A stretch of DNA of 47,002 bases from Micrococcales bacterium (GTDB lineage: Bacteria > Actinomycetota > Actinomycetes > S36-B12 > GCA-2699445), in contig PAAU01000043.1 in the NCBI GenBank assembly GCA_002699445.1, positions 1-47,002 on the forward strand, in the 5' to 3' direction. The position numbers and the translations under genes were made by a program. Of the stretch, positions 32,345-41,346 are shown piece after piece. Numbering within the stretch: the stretch's first letter is position 1; every line of letters begins with the position of its first letter. The notes under the pieces were generated by a model that was given only the letters and a program-made list of their open reading frames with translations, made no database searches and had not been told where the DNA came from.

Positions 32345-33268
32345 GTGGGTAGATTCGTCGTACGTCGCCTGCTGCAGATAATTCCGATCTTTTTCGGGGT
32401 AACGTTTCTGGTCTACTTCTTGGTGAGTGCATTAGGCAGCCCGCTGGACACCCTCTCACCACAGCAGAAGCGGAATCCTGCTTATTTGGAGTTCTTGACC
32501 GAGCAGTTCAATCTCAATGACCCGTTCATCGTCCAGTATTTGAAGTACATCGGGAACGTCTTTACCGGTGACCTGGGCACCACATTTGCTGGGGAGTCGG
32601 TGACGGAAATCGTCATCACCCGAATGCCGGTGACTGCTACTTTGGCCGGGACTGCACTCGTGATCGAACTCGTATTGGGCATCGTTATCGGTGTGATCGC
32701 GGCACGGCGACGAGGCAAACTCTTCGACAATGCCTCGCTAGTCATTGCCCTCATTTTTATTGCTATTCCGGTCTTTGTGCTTGCCTTTGTTATGCAGTGG
32801 CTCTTCGGGATCAAGTTAGGTTGGGTAGTTCCCACCGGAGTCTCGGAGGGATGGCCACTGAGTTATATCGTTCCTGCTTTCGTTTTAGCAGCTGGTTCCT
32901 TGGCCTATGTCATCCGAATCACCAGACAAAGTTTGCTGGAAACTCTTAACACCGATTTCATCAGGACGGCGCGAGCAAAAGGCCTACCGGCCGGGACTAT
33001 CTTGCGACGGTACGGTCTGCGGAACTCACTTATTCCAGTTGTCGTATTCCTTGGTCTAGATATTGGAGCCCTGATGACTGGAGCTGTGGTCACGGAGGGC
33101 ATTTTTAACGTTCCAGGGATCGGACAACAACTGTTCACCTCGATCAAACAGCAAGAGGCCGTTGTCATCGTTGGAATCGTGACGCTATTCGTCATCATCT
33201 TCCAGTTACTGAATTTGCTGGTGGACGTCATTAGCGCCGCTCTCGACCCAAGGATCCGTTATGAGTGA
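32345..33268 (+). CDS. Peptide ABC transporter permease (OppB/DppB)
   Basis: A 307-residue permease with six membrane segments. It starts MGRFVVRRLLQIIPIFFGVTFLVYFLV, the usual DppB beginning, followed by QFNLNDPFIVQYLKYIGNVFTGDLGTTF and the EAA loop YVIRITRQSLLETLNTDFIRTARAKGLP, then TGAVVTEGIFNVPGIGQ. GTG 32345 is the family-consistent start but has no clear ribosome site. It is separated from the binding-protein gene by 174 bp and overlaps the next permease gene by 8 bp. Confidence 0.94.
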   Translation: MGRFVVRRLLQIIPIFFGVTFLVYFLVSALGSPLDTLSPQQKRNPAYLEFLTEQFNLNDPFIVQYLKYIGNVFTGDLGTTFAGESVTEIVITRMPVTATLAGTALVIELVLGIVIGVIAARRRGKLFDNASLVIALIFIAIPVFVLAFVMQWLFGIKLGWVVPTGVSEGWPLSYIVPAFVLAAGSLAYVIRITRQSLLETLNTDFIRTARAKGLPAGTILRRYGLRNSLIPVVVFLGLDIGALMTGAVVTEGIFNVPGIGQQLFTSIKQQEAVVIVGIVTLFVIIFQLLNLLVDVISAALDPRIRYE

Positions 33269-34172
33269 TCTACAAGTAGAAGCGCAGTCAGCCCAGGCAG
33301 CAGGGCCGGAATCACGAACGGTTGCAGCTGATGCTTGGTACCAACTTCGCCGGAACTGGGTTTTTTGGGTTTCGATTGTTTTGATTGTGGGCATTTCTGC
33401 GATCGTGTTATTCCCGGGACTTTTCGCGAGCGAAGATGCGACCACATCGCTTACCGGTGGCTGCCAGTTGGAAGATTCGCTCGAAGGTCCTGGTGACAAA
33501 TTTTTACTGGGTGCCGATCAGCAGGGATGCGATGTCTATTCGCTCAGTATCTACAGCGCGCGGACGAGCGTCACTGTAGGCCTTTTGACCGCGATTGGCA
33601 CCACCCTGATCGGGTCTCTGCTCGGTTTATTGGCGGGCTTCTACGGCGGAAAGAGCGACAGTATCTTGTCCGGCGTGACCAGCGTGTTCTTAGGCCTGCC
33701 ATTTGTATTGGGTGCAGTAGTCCTGCTGTCCAGTATTGATCTTCCAGGTGTTTGGGGTGTGGTGCTCGCCCTTACTCTGTTGAGCTGGGCTACAGCGTTT
33801 CGATTAGTCCGAGCGAAGACTATGGAAGCCAAGGGCCAGGACTACACCCTGGCGGCCCGAGCGCTGGGGGCTAAAGATTTGAGAATCATGTTCCGTCACA
33901 TCCTCCCTAATGCGATCGGCCCGAGCATTGTCGTGGCCGTCATTAGTCTCGGGGTATTTATTGGTGCTGAGGCAACGCTTTCCTATCTGGGTCTCGGAAT
34001 TCAACCGCCGGATACGTCATGGGGCGTCATGATTTCAGAGGCGCAAAACGCATTCTTTACTGCACCTTGGGTACTTATGGTGCCGGCCGGTTTTCTGACT
34101 GTGACGGTGCTGGCCTTCATTCTTTTAGGTGAGACCGTGAGCGATGCCCTTGATCCGAAACTGAGGAAGTGA
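33261..34172 (+). CDS. Peptide ABC transporter permease (OppC/DppC)
   Basis: A 303-residue permease. A cytoplasmic N-terminus leads to WVFWVSIVLIVGISAIVLFPG, an external loop containing LLGADQQGCDVYSLSIYSARTSV (family: GTDxxGRDVxSRxxxGAR), and the EAA loop FRLVRAKTMEAKGQDYTLAARALGAKD with the RHILPNAIGPSIV ending. It pairs with the preceding permease in the membrane channel. The Gly-Cys-Asp in place of Gly-Arg-Asp in the external loop is a mild departure. ATG overlaps the oppB end by 8 bp. Confidence 0.94.
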   Translation: MSDLQVEAQSAQAAGPESRTVAADAWYQLRRNWVFWVSIVLIVGISAIVLFPGLFASEDATTSLTGGCQLEDSLEGPGDKFLLGADQQGCDVYSLSIYSARTSVTVGLLTAIGTTLIGSLLGLLAGFYGGKSDSILSGVTSVFLGLPFVLGAVVLLSSIDLPGVWGVVLALTLLSWATAFRLVRAKTMEAKGQDYTLAARALGAKDLRIMFRHILPNAIGPSIVVAVISLGVFIGAEATLSYLGLGIQPPDTSWGVMISEAQNAFFTAPWVLMVPAGFLTVTVLAFILLGETVSDALDPKLRK

Positions 34173-34178
34173 GCGTTC

Positions 34179-35177
34179 GTGGCTACCGAACTATTGCGAG
34201 TTGAGGATCTCCAAGTCGAGTTCGTCACCAGAGATGGCGTAGCCCGGGCGGTTAATAGCGTGTCATTTTCAGTTGCACCAGGTGAGACCGTCGCGGTTTT
34301 AGGTGAGTCTGGCTCAGGTAAATCGGTTACGGCTCAAGCCATCATGGGAATTCTCGACACTCCCCCCGCTCGTATCGCAGGAGGATCGATCCAGTTGCTG
34401 GGCCGAGAGTTGGTTGGACTCCCGGAAGATCAGTACCGGACCATTCGTGGCGAGCAGATTGCGATGATTTTTCAAGATGCCTTATCTGCGCTCAATCCGG
34501 TTACGGCTGTGGGCAAACAAATAGCCGAGATGTTCCGGATCCATCGAGACGCAAGTAAGAAAGACGCCAAAGACCATGCAATTCAGGTGATGACTCAAGT
34601 TGGCATCCCTGCGGCAGCCAGTCGATACGACAGTTACCCGCACGAGTTCTCCGGAGGTATGCGCCAACGAGCCATGATCGCCATGATGATCGCGCTCAAG
34701 CCGCAGGTGCTCATTGCAGATGAGCCCACAACAGCCTTGGACGTCACGATCCAGGCCCAAATCATTGAGCTACTTCAGCAACTGCAATCGGAAACCGATA
34801 TGGGGCTAATTCTGATTACCCACGACTTGGGTGTGGTTGCGGAGGTCGCAGACCACATCACTGTGATGTACGCAGGGCGGACTATGGAAGAGGGGCCTGT
34901 CGACGAGATCTACCGAAGTACGGCCCACCCCTACACCCGGGGCCTGCTTCAATCAATCCCAACAATCCATTCGGCCGAAGGTCGTCTGCCAGCGATTCCA
35001 GGGCTTCCGCCTAGCCTCTTTGCTCTCCCTGAGGGCTGTGCCTTTCACCCGAGGTGTCCGATTTCCCAAGATCAATGTCGGCAGGGTGCAGCGCCAGACT
35101 TGGTTGAAGTAGCTGATCGGCACCGGAGTCGTTGCTGGTATGCGGAGGAGGTGATGTGTAGTGACAACCTCCGATGA
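34179..35177 (+). CDS. Peptide ABC transporter ATP-binding protein (OppD/DppD)
   Basis: A 332-residue ATPase. Walker A is [13 protein letters not shown] near residue 42, the Q-loop is [13 protein letters not shown], the signature is [12 protein letters not shown], Walker B is [13 protein letters not shown] and the H-loop is [12 protein letters not shown]. The C-terminus has the oligopeptide-type extension with Cys residues in [18 protein letters not shown] 34179 follows GAGGAAGTGAGC. It overlaps oppF by 17 bp and provides one of the two ATPase subunits. Confidence 0.95.
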   Translation: MATELLRVEDLQVEFVTRDGVARAVNSVSFSVAPGETVAVLGESGSGKSVTAQAIMGILDTPPARIAGGSIQLLGRELVGLPEDQYRTIRGEQIAMIFQDALSALNPVTAVGKQIAEMFRIHRDASKKDAKDHAIQVMTQVGIPAAASRYDSYPHEFSGGMRQRAMIAMMIALKPQVLIADEPTTALDVTIQAQIIELLQQLQSETDMGLILITHDLGVVAEVADHITVMYAGRTMEEGPVDEIYRSTAHPYTRGLLQSIPTIHSAEGRLPAIPGLPPSLFALPEGCAFHPRCPISQDQCRQGAAPDLVEVADRHRSRCWYAEEVMCSDNLR

Positions 35178-36168
35178 TGTTGTTGTCAAAGCGGTTGGGC
35201 TCAAGCGGCTTTATCCCATCACTAAAGGAATCCTCTTTAAGAAGAAAATCGGTGAAGTACGCGCTGTTGACGGTGTTGACTTGCAGTTGCTGCGGGGTGA
35301 GACGCTTGCGCTCGTCGGTGAGAGTGGTTGTGGGAAGTCCACAACTGGACGCCTCTTGATGGGATTAGAACCGGCCGATGGTGGATCCATTAGCGTGCTC
35401 GGTGACGATCTAGCAGAGCTTAATTCTCGGCAAATGCGAGCGAAACGCCGTGATATTCAGATGATCCTGCAAGATCCCTATACGTCACTGAACCCGCGGA
35501 TGAACGTGGCCACGATTGTGGGAGAACCCTTTGCTATCCATCCGGAAGCCTTAGCAGGTCGGAGTCGAAGTGAAGCAGTCCGTGAACTTATGGATCGTGT
35601 GGGACTCGATCCGAGCATGGTGAACCGTTATCCACATCAGTTCTCCGGTGGTCAGCGGCAGCGTATTGGAGTCGCTCGTGCTTTGGCTTTACGACCCCAG
35701 ATCATCGTGGCTGATGAGCCAGTTTCGGCGCTGGACGTTTCGGTACAGGCACAAGTGATGAATCTACTTCTCGATCTACAACAGGAAATGGGTCTGTCAT
35801 ACGTCTTCGTCAGTCATGATTTGGCAGTTGTTCGTCAAATCGCAGATCGAATATCCGTCATGTACCTAGGTCGTATTGTTGAAACCGGGGAAGCCGGATC
35901 GGTCTATGCTGCGCCCGCTCACCCTTACACGTCGGCTCTTCTGTCTGCTGCCCCGATCCCGGATCCCGCAGCTCAAGCCGAGCGCGAGCGAATCAAGTTA
36001 TCGGGTGAACTTCCGGATCCCGCAGATCCGCCTTCCGGCTGTCGGTTTCGAACGAGGTGTTGGAAAGCTCAAGAGTTATGCGCCCGGGAGGAACCGGACC
36101 TTGTTGCACTCTCACCCAGCCACAGTGTGGCTTGCCATTTTCCGGAGACACCAGACGATGCGAACTGA
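35161..36168 (+). CDS. Peptide ABC transporter ATP-binding protein (OppF/DppF)
   Basis: A 335-residue ATPase. Walker A is GESGCGKSTTGRL near residue 60, the Q-loop is MILQDPYTSLNPRM, the signature is FSGGQRQRIGVARAL, Walker B is IIVADEPVSALDVS, and the H-loop is FVSHDLAVV. The ending contains GCRFRTRCWKAQELC, the Cys-rich OppF tail. GAGGAGGTGATG lies directly before GTG 35161, inside the end of oppD. Its stop is 17 bp from the stop of the convergent peptidase gene. Confidence 0.95.
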   Translation: MTTSDDVVVKAVGLKRLYPITKGILFKKKIGEVRAVDGVDLQLLRGETLALVGESGCGKSTTGRLLMGLEPADGGSISVLGDDLAELNSRQMRAKRRDIQMILQDPYTSLNPRMNVATIVGEPFAIHPEALAGRSRSEAVRELMDRVGLDPSMVNRYPHQFSGGQRQRIGVARALALRPQIIVADEPVSALDVSVQAQVMNLLLDLQQEMGLSYVFVSHDLAVVRQIADRISVMYLGRIVETGEAGSVYAAPAHPYTSALLSAAPIPDPAAQAERERIKLSGELPDPADPPSGCRFRTRCWKAQELCAREEPDLVALSPSHSVACHFPETPDDAN

Positions 36169-36185
36169 CGCGACCAATAAATGCA

Positions 36186-38312
36186 CTACGACCCCAGCGG
36201 TGCCGTTTTCTGGCCGAGGTGCTCGCTAAAGAAATCGAGTTCACTCAGTAGTAGGTTTCGAGAAATCGTTTCTTGTGGCGTCATGTGGGTTACCCCCGAC
36301 AACGGAAGGACGTTGTGAGTGCGTCCGGCTGCCAGAAGGGCGGAAGACAGACGAAGAGTATGAGCTGCCACGACGTTGTCATCGGCAAGACCGTGGATCA
36401 GCAGTAGCGGCCGATGCAAGGCATCAGCCCTACGGATCAGATCAGAGATGTCATAGGCGTCCTGATCCTCCTGTGGCAATCCTAAATACCGTTCCGTGTA
36501 ATGGGTGTCGTAGAGACGCCAGTCGGTAACCGGAGCGCCCGCTACGGCCGCTCGGAACAAGTCCGGTCTTTCCAAGAGCGCCAGAGCGGCCAGATAGCCA
36601 CCAAACGACCAGCCTCGAATTCCGACACGGCCAGGATCTACCCGGTCGCCGAGTTCCGATATGACTCGAGCTAATGCAGAAACCTGACCTGCCAGTGGCC
36701 CTGAGGCTAAGTCTCGGTAGATTGCTTGCTCGTTGGTGGGTGTGCTCGGGGATCCCGGACCGTCGGCTACGACAACGCAGAATCCCTGCTCGGCAAACCA
36801 TTGTTCGGTAACGAAAGATGAGCCCGCCATGATGCTGCGACCACTGTGCGGGCCGCCGTAGGGGGACATCAGGATGGGGAGTGGTTCATCAGGTGGAACC
36901 CGCGGGAGCAAGATCGCGATCTTGCTCCAACCTGCCTCGTTGAGGAATAGGGGACGAGGCTCTACCTCTGGAAGTTCGGCTAGTGATCGGATGGTCTGCT
37001 GATCACCTGCAGAGCTTCGTATCCGAGTGGTGCTTGTTGGTCGATCCGGTGCAGCAGCGGTGATGACTGCAGTACCAAAGAGCTCGAGTCCTGACGCCCA
37101 ACCTCCTGGCTCGCTCACCCGGGTTGTGGAACCGTCCCACGTCATGCGCCAGAGATCTTGGCTGGCGGGATTGCCGTCGTGGCCGGTGAATGAAACCCCC
37201 GTGTCGTCATTGCTAGTCACAGTCTTTACATGCAGCCCAGCCGGGGTCAGAACAGTGGTTGAAGTCCCAACCAGCTGCAGACGTCGAGTATCGCTGTCCC
37301 GATCAACAACGCTGTGTAGTAATCCAGCGCGAGTCTGGCGTGGGAGGCCGGGCACTAGTTCGACCCAGCGGGGGTCAGTTTCGGTTGCGCGCAACGTAGT
37401 TATGCCTGTTGATAGATCGACTTCCCGGATTTCCAGCTGAGTCTGTTCGCGATTCTGGACCGCAATTAAAGGAGGGCCGTAGGAGGACCAGTGAACCCTC
37501 GCTAGATACTCGAATGCCTTAAAGTCCCAAGACACTTCCAGTTCGGTCCCGTCGAGGTCAAACAGATAAAGCCTCACCTGTGAATTCGGACTGCCAGCTG
37601 CGGGATAGTGCTGCTCGACCGGTGGTTTGGTTGGATTCGCGGGATCTCCAATAAACCAGGTGGGGACCGGTTGATTTTCGGACCGTTGGACGAGCAGAGA
37701 TTCACCGTCGGGTGACCACCACAGGCCGCGATAGCGCTGCATCTCCTCTGCAGCGATGAACTCAGCGCTGCCCCACGATTCAGTGTTGCTGGTCGATGTT
37801 GCGATGGTCCGAAAAACCGCGGTCTCGGTTGCCTCAAGTTCGAATACGAGTAGATCCGAACCCTGGGTGGCTGCCGCCCGACGTCCAGTGGGGTCGATGA
37901 CGGCATTGGTAAGCCCAGTGTGGGTTCCGACTCTCTCTACCCGGCCCGTAGCTAAGTCACACCAGTACAAACGGCCTGAGAGGACGAAACAGGCCCTGGA
38001 CGTTGCCAGATCCGTGGTGAAACTAGTGATGCCAGCAGAAACCTCTCGGAGGCGCTCCCGTTTTGCTCGCTCCGCATCTGGCAGTGATTCAGCTCGATCA
38101 CCGAGTAGAGCCGAGGCATCAACGAGCTTCTTTTCGACAAACTCCGAGCCGCTCCAGCCAGCCCACCAAAGATTATTGACGGCATCGGCTGGGCCATCGG
38201 AACGCAAGAATACGAGTCCAGCACCATCCGATGTGGGAATCATATTCCGCGGTGAACCGAGACGGAACCCTCGGGTGGCGGCCCGACGATGGGGGAAAGA
38301 ATCAAACTTCAC
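36186..38312 (-). CDS. S9 family prolyl oligopeptidase (DPP-IV-like)
   Basis: A 708-residue serine peptidase. The N-terminal part is a DPP-IV-type beta-propeller (EEMQRYRGLWWSPDGESLLVQR is a hallmark). The C-terminal alpha/beta-hydrolase domain has the nucleophile Ser in GIRGWSFGGYLAAL, the Asp in GLADDNV and the His in LSGVTHM. There is no signal peptide, so it acts in the cytoplasm, trimming dipeptides from imported peptides. Start GTG 38312 lies 6 nt after TAAGTT (minus strand). Convergent placement next to a peptide ABC transporter supports a peptide-utilisation role. Confidence 0.93.
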   Translation of the reverse strand: MKFDSFPHRRAATRGFRLGSPRNMIPTSDGAGLVFLRSDGPADAVNNLWWAGWSGSEFVEKKLVDASALLGDRAESLPDAERAKRERLREVSAGITSFTTDLATSRACFVLSGRLYWCDLATGRVERVGTHTGLTNAVIDPTGRRAAATQGSDLLVFELEATETAVFRTIATSTSNTESWGSAEFIAAEEMQRYRGLWWSPDGESLLVQRSENQPVPTWFIGDPANPTKPPVEQHYPAAGSPNSQVRLYLFDLDGTELEVSWDFKAFEYLARVHWSSYGPPLIAVQNREQTQLEIREVDLSTGITTLRATETDPRWVELVPGLPRQTRAGLLHSVVDRDSDTRRLQLVGTSTTVLTPAGLHVKTVTSNDDTGVSFTGHDGNPASQDLWRMTWDGSTTRVSEPGGWASGLELFGTAVITAAAPDRPTSTTRIRSSAGDQQTIRSLAELPEVEPRPLFLNEAGWSKIAILLPRVPPDEPLPILMSPYGGPHSGRSIMAGSSFVTEQWFAEQGFCVVVADGPGSPSTPTNEQAIYRDLASGPLAGQVSALARVISELGDRVDPGRVGIRGWSFGGYLAALALLERPDLFRAAVAGAPVTDWRLYDTHYTERYLGLPQEDQDAYDISDLIRRADALHRPLLLIHGLADDNVVAAHTLRLSSALLAAGRTHNVLPLSGVTHMTPQETISRNLLLSELDFFSEHLGQKTAPLGS

Positions 38313-38318
38313 AATATG

Positions 38319-38324
38319 AACTTA
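38319..38324 (-). promoter_or_regulatory. -10 box of the S9 peptidase gene (leaderless)
   Basis: TAAGTT on the minus strand, 6 nt before GTG 38312. Confidence 0.6.
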
Positions 38325-38392
38325 GTCCCCGATGAGTCAGACGTCACTCCATCGAGAGGTCACTCGCCGGTGCCCCAAGGCGTTTCAGCGGC

Positions 38393-38398
38393 TATCGT
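38393..38398 (+). promoter_or_regulatory. -10 box of mshB (leaderless)
   Basis: TATCGT, 6 nt, then ATG 38405. Confidence 0.6.
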
Positions 38399-38404
38399 CT
38401 ACGC

Positions 38405-39313
38405 ATGGTCGCAGGTCAAGCTCGTCGAATAATGTTGGTTCACGCTCATCCGGACGATGAGGTTCTTACCACTGGTGGAACCATCGCCAAGGCCACCGAA
38501 TCAGGTGATCTGGTCACCTTAGTTACCTGCACGCTGGGTGAGGAAGGTGAGATTCTGTTGCCAGAAATCGAACACTTGGCAGCGGACCGCGAAGGTGGAC
38601 TTGCTGAGCATCGACAGCAAGAGCTGGCCGCATCTATGGCAGCGCTTGGCGTTACAGACAGCCGGATACTCGGAGGCACAGGTCGCTTCAGAGACTCAGG
38701 CATGATGGGTGAACCGAGTAATGATCGATCCGAATGTTTTTGGCGAGCAGATCTTCGCGAGGCCGCGGATGTTCTGGTCCCGGTGATCCGAGAAGTTCGG
38801 CCCCACGTACTGATCACCTACGACGATTTTGGGGGTTATGGTCACCCGGATCACATCCAAGCGCATCGTGTTGCCATGTATGCTGCCTCACTCGCGGCGG
38901 TCTCGGGCTATCGGCCAGATATGGGTGAAGCCTGGGACATCCCGAGAATCCTGTGGACGGCCTTGCCAGTAAGCGCAATTCGCCGGGGGATTGAGGCGCT
39001 GCGTGAAGTAGGAGATGACTCGGACTTCGCCGCAATGGACCCTGACGATATTCCGTTCGCTGCGCCGGACGATCTCATAGACCTTGGCATTGATGTCACG
39101 AGTCAGTTAGACGCTAAGGTCGCAGCAATGCGAGCTCATGCCAGTCAGATCAGTTTGGATAAGGGCTTTTTCGCTCTTTCCAACAACTATGGGGTGCCAA
39201 TTTTTGGTACCGAGTACTTCCTCATCGCAAAGGGCCCGACGCCTCTTTCAAGAGATTCAGCTGGCGACGTCTTCGCGGGGTTGACCGATGCGCAGTTAAG
39301 TGATTCGCACTGA
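38405..39313 (+). CDS. mshB: N-acetyl-GlcN-Ins deacetylase, mycothiol biosynthesis
   Basis: A 302-residue zinc deacetylase of the PIG-L/LmbE family. It removes the acetyl group from GlcNAc-inositol, the second step in making mycothiol, the actinobacterial thiol buffer. The zinc and catalytic motif is VHAHPDDEVLTTGG at 12-25 (His15, Asp18 ligands, Asp17 base), and the third ligand is His in GGYGHPDHIQAH near 147. The central LGGTGRFRDSGMMG is a MshB marker. Mca is a homologue, but length and neighbours (DUF6113, ferredoxin) favour MshB. Stop overlaps the next start (TGATG). Confidence 0.93.
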   Translation: MVAGQARRIMLVHAHPDDEVLTTGGTIAKATESGDLVTLVTCTLGEEGEILLPEIEHLAADREGGLAEHRQQELAASMAALGVTDSRILGGTGRFRDSGMMGEPSNDRSECFWRADLREAADVLVPVIREVRPHVLITYDDFGGYGHPDHIQAHRVAMYAASLAAVSGYRPDMGEAWDIPRILWTALPVSAIRRGIEALREVGDDSDFAAMDPDDIPFAAPDDLIDLGIDVTSQLDAKVAAMRAHASQISLDKGFFALSNNYGVPIFGTEYFLIAKGPTPLSRDSAGDVFAGLTDAQLSDSH

Positions 39314-39771
39314 TGTCGACTGATCCGGAGAGTGTGGCGACCCACCAGCAACCACCGCGTGGTCCGAATGATGCGGTTGCCAGATTTAGATTTGGCCCCG
39401 GGCTCCTTCTCTTTCTAGGAGGAGTCGTACTGGGCCTTTTGGGGGCCTTCCTGCAAGCAGTCACGGTGAGCGTGGGAGATCTAGCGTTACCAGTAGGTTT
39501 GCTGGTGATGCTCGCCGCTTTGTTTGCCAGTTTGCGCATGGTGATCCATCTATATGGGCTTCGGCGAGCTGGTGTCGTAGTGCTGGTGGGCTGGACGTTA
39601 GCAACCTTGGTTTTAGCCCTTCCCGGACCCGGTGGCGATGTTGCGATTCCGGGTACCAGTGAAGGGATAGGTGGAATCTACGCCCTGATCTATCTGCTGG
39701 GTGGGGTAGTTTTTGGAACAGCTTGTGTCAATGTTCCAGCTCAGTTGCGGCGACGGGAAAGGGGGTCGTAA
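39313..39771 (+). CDS. DUF6113-like membrane protein
   Basis: A 152-residue protein with a polar N-terminus (about 30 residues) and four membrane segments: GLLLFLGGVVLGLLGAFLQ, LPVGLLVMLAALFASLRM, AGVVVLVGWTLATLVLALPG and GGIYALIYLLGGVVFGTACV. GDVAIPGTSEG is a family-like loop. The family sits directly after mshB in many actinobacteria (Rv1171 by recollection) with no known function. Its ATG overlaps the mshB stop by one base and its own stop overlaps the next ATG by one base (TAATG). Confidence 0.78.
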   Translation: MSTDPESVATHQQPPRGPNDAVARFRFGPGLLLFLGGVVLGLLGAFLQAVTVSVGDLALPVGLLVMLAALFASLRMVIHLYGLRRAGVVVLVGWTLATLVLALPGPGGDVAIPGTSEGIGGIYALIYLLGGVVFGTACVNVPAQLRRRERGS

Positions 39772-40283
39772 TGGCAGTAGATCCAGTGGAACTTAGGCAC
39801 GCGATGGCCAACTTGGCCGGTAGCGTCAATGTGGTTTGCTGCCGAGCTTACGACCAAGATCATGCGATGACGGCGACTGCAGTGGCGTCAGTCTCCCTAG
39901 ATCCGCCCCTCGTGCTGTTTTGCGTCGCGCATACTTCGAGATTCTGGGAAGCGGTTAGTGCGACGGATCAATGGACCATCTCGATACTGGCCGATACTGG
40001 TCGACCAGACGCCGAGTGGTTGGCGACCAAAGGTAGGCCGCTCGAACGTCAGCTAGATCGAGTCGAGCATCAGCGAACGGAGCAGGGAATTGCGGTGTTG
40101 TCAGAGTCGTTGACTTGGTTGGAGTGCCGAACGTTCTCGCAGACAACAGCTGGTGACCACGACATCGTGGTGGGTGAGGTGGACCGAGCCGTCGTGAATG
40201 CCGGAGAGCAGCCGCTTGTGTACTGGCGCGCCCGCTACACGTCGCTCTCTGAGCCCGGATCCGTCTCGGCGGGAAACCAGTAG
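39771..40283 (+). CDS. Flavin reductase family protein
   Basis: A 170-residue flavin-binding split-barrel protein. The pattern LRHAMANLAGSVNVV, MTATAVASVSLDPPLVLFCVAH and the end region CRTFSQTTAGDHDIVVGEVDRA fit NAD(P)H:flavin oxidoreductases that supply reduced FMN or FAD to a partner oxygenase. No partner is apparent. ATG 39771 follows GGGAAAGGGGG; a longer frame from 39723 overlaps the previous gene. Its last 49 bp overlap the convergent acetyltransferase gene. Confidence 0.85.
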   Translation: MAVDPVELRHAMANLAGSVNVVCCRAYDQDHAMTATAVASVSLDPPLVLFCVAHTSRFWEAVSATDQWTISILADTGRPDAEWLATKGRPLERQLDRVEHQRTEQGIAVLSESLTWLECRTFSQTTAGDHDIVVGEVDRAVVNAGEQPLVYWRARYTSLSEPGSVSAGNQ

Positions 40284-41236
40284 TCGTAGCGATGATGGGT
40301 GGTGAAGCCCAACGTCTCCGTGAAATTGAGCACCGCCGAGTTGCTCTGGAAAAACTGCAGGAACCAATGGCGCGCCCCCGTGTCCAGTCCCCATTCTGCA
40401 AGACTCCGGATCACCGCTGTGGCGACGCCAGCGCGACGAGCCGATGGGGAAACAACGATTAGGGTGTTGCTGCACCAGCTATCCAGATGGACTGCGCTAC
40501 CTATTCCCAAGAGGTCGCCTTGCGAATTCCGGCAATACACGAAGGCTTTGGGGAGATCTTGTCCTAGGGCGTGCCGGTACTCGGCGGAAGTATCAGACCC
40601 GTACTTGGGAATGAAGTTCAACCATTCCTCATCTGGCTCAGGAGTATTCTCTACCAGGAGATCTCTCCGGTCCTGTCCGCTGCTAGTCGATTCCAGCAGC
40701 AACGGGACGGAAACCACCATCAGACTGCTACTACGTCGCACCTCCCAGTGATGTGCTCGCAGTTCGTCGGCGAAACCGCTGGGGCTGGGAACCTGAAGTT
40801 GCGGTGCGAGTTGCCGTTCGCGGTACCACTTTTTGACTTTTTCGAGTGTCTCGCCCAGATCCGATCTCGCAGGACCGGTAACTCGAACGCTGTTGGATCG
40901 ACTTGTTGCGCCTTCACCGGCTCGAAGAGACCAGTTATCAAGACCCGCAACCTCTATGGGGGGCCAACTGTCTTCAGCTAAGCGCTGCATTGTGTAGGCC
41001 GATGCCTCCGGCGGATACACGCGCATGGAAATGATGTCTTTCACGCGGATTCCGACGGAACTGCCACTCCGCAGCCGCACCCGCAGTATCCCTTTTTCAC
41101 CGCCGGTCCACCGAAAAAGTACGCCGATCACGTCTTTTTCCTGTCTCAGGCCAGCGCGGTAGTGGATCGCGAGCCGACGACCAACATCGGCCGGACTAAC
41201 GTCCAACTTGCTGCGGCTAAGAGTAAAGATTGGCAT
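40235..41236 (-). CDS. GNAT acetyltransferase, Rv0428c/cg3035-like
   Basis: A 333-residue protein with two parts. The N-terminal 75 residues include DVGRRLAIHYR and DVIGVLFRWTGGEKGILRVRLRSG, a small beta-barrel typical of the Rv0428c family. The C-terminal 150 residues are a GNAT domain: LLGIGSAVHLDSWCSNTLIVVSPSARRAGVATAVIRSLAEWG with the acetyl-CoA loop (RRAGVA), then HWFLQFFQSNSAVLNFTETLGF. The substrate is unknown. ATG follows AGGAG, and TAGTAT lies about 48 nt upstream on the minus strand. Its 3' end runs 49 bp into the convergent flavin reductase gene. Confidence 0.82.
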   Translation of the reverse strand: MPIFTLSRSKLDVSPADVGRRLAIHYRAGLRQEKDVIGVLFRWTGGEKGILRVRLRSGSSVGIRVKDIISMRVYPPEASAYTMQRLAEDSWPPIEVAGLDNWSLRAGEGATSRSNSVRVTGPARSDLGETLEKVKKWYRERQLAPQLQVPSPSGFADELRAHHWEVRRSSSLMVVSVPLLLESTSSGQDRRDLLVENTPEPDEEWLNFIPKYGSDTSAEYRHALGQDLPKAFVYCRNSQGDLLGIGSAVHLDSWCSNTLIVVSPSARRAGVATAVIRSLAEWGLDTGARHWFLQFFQSNSAVLNFTETLGFTTHHRYDYWFPAETDPGSESDV

Positions 41237-41282
41237 AAGTCGCTCCTGAGGCTGGGGTAGATGCTGCAGGATGTGAACCGAC

Positions 41283-41289
41283 GATACTA
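41283..41289. promoter_or_regulatory. Overlapping divergent -10 boxes of fdxA and the GNAT gene
   Basis: GATACT on the plus strand (41283-41288) for fdxA and TAGTAT on the minus strand (41284-41289) for the acetyltransferase share five bases, so only one polymerase could bind at a time. Both genes have leaders with good ribosome sites. Confidence 0.4.
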
Positions 41290-41346
41290 GACTTGCCTAT
41301 GCATGCTCCGGCCATAACCGGTCGATTAAGTTTCAAGGAGGCCCCG

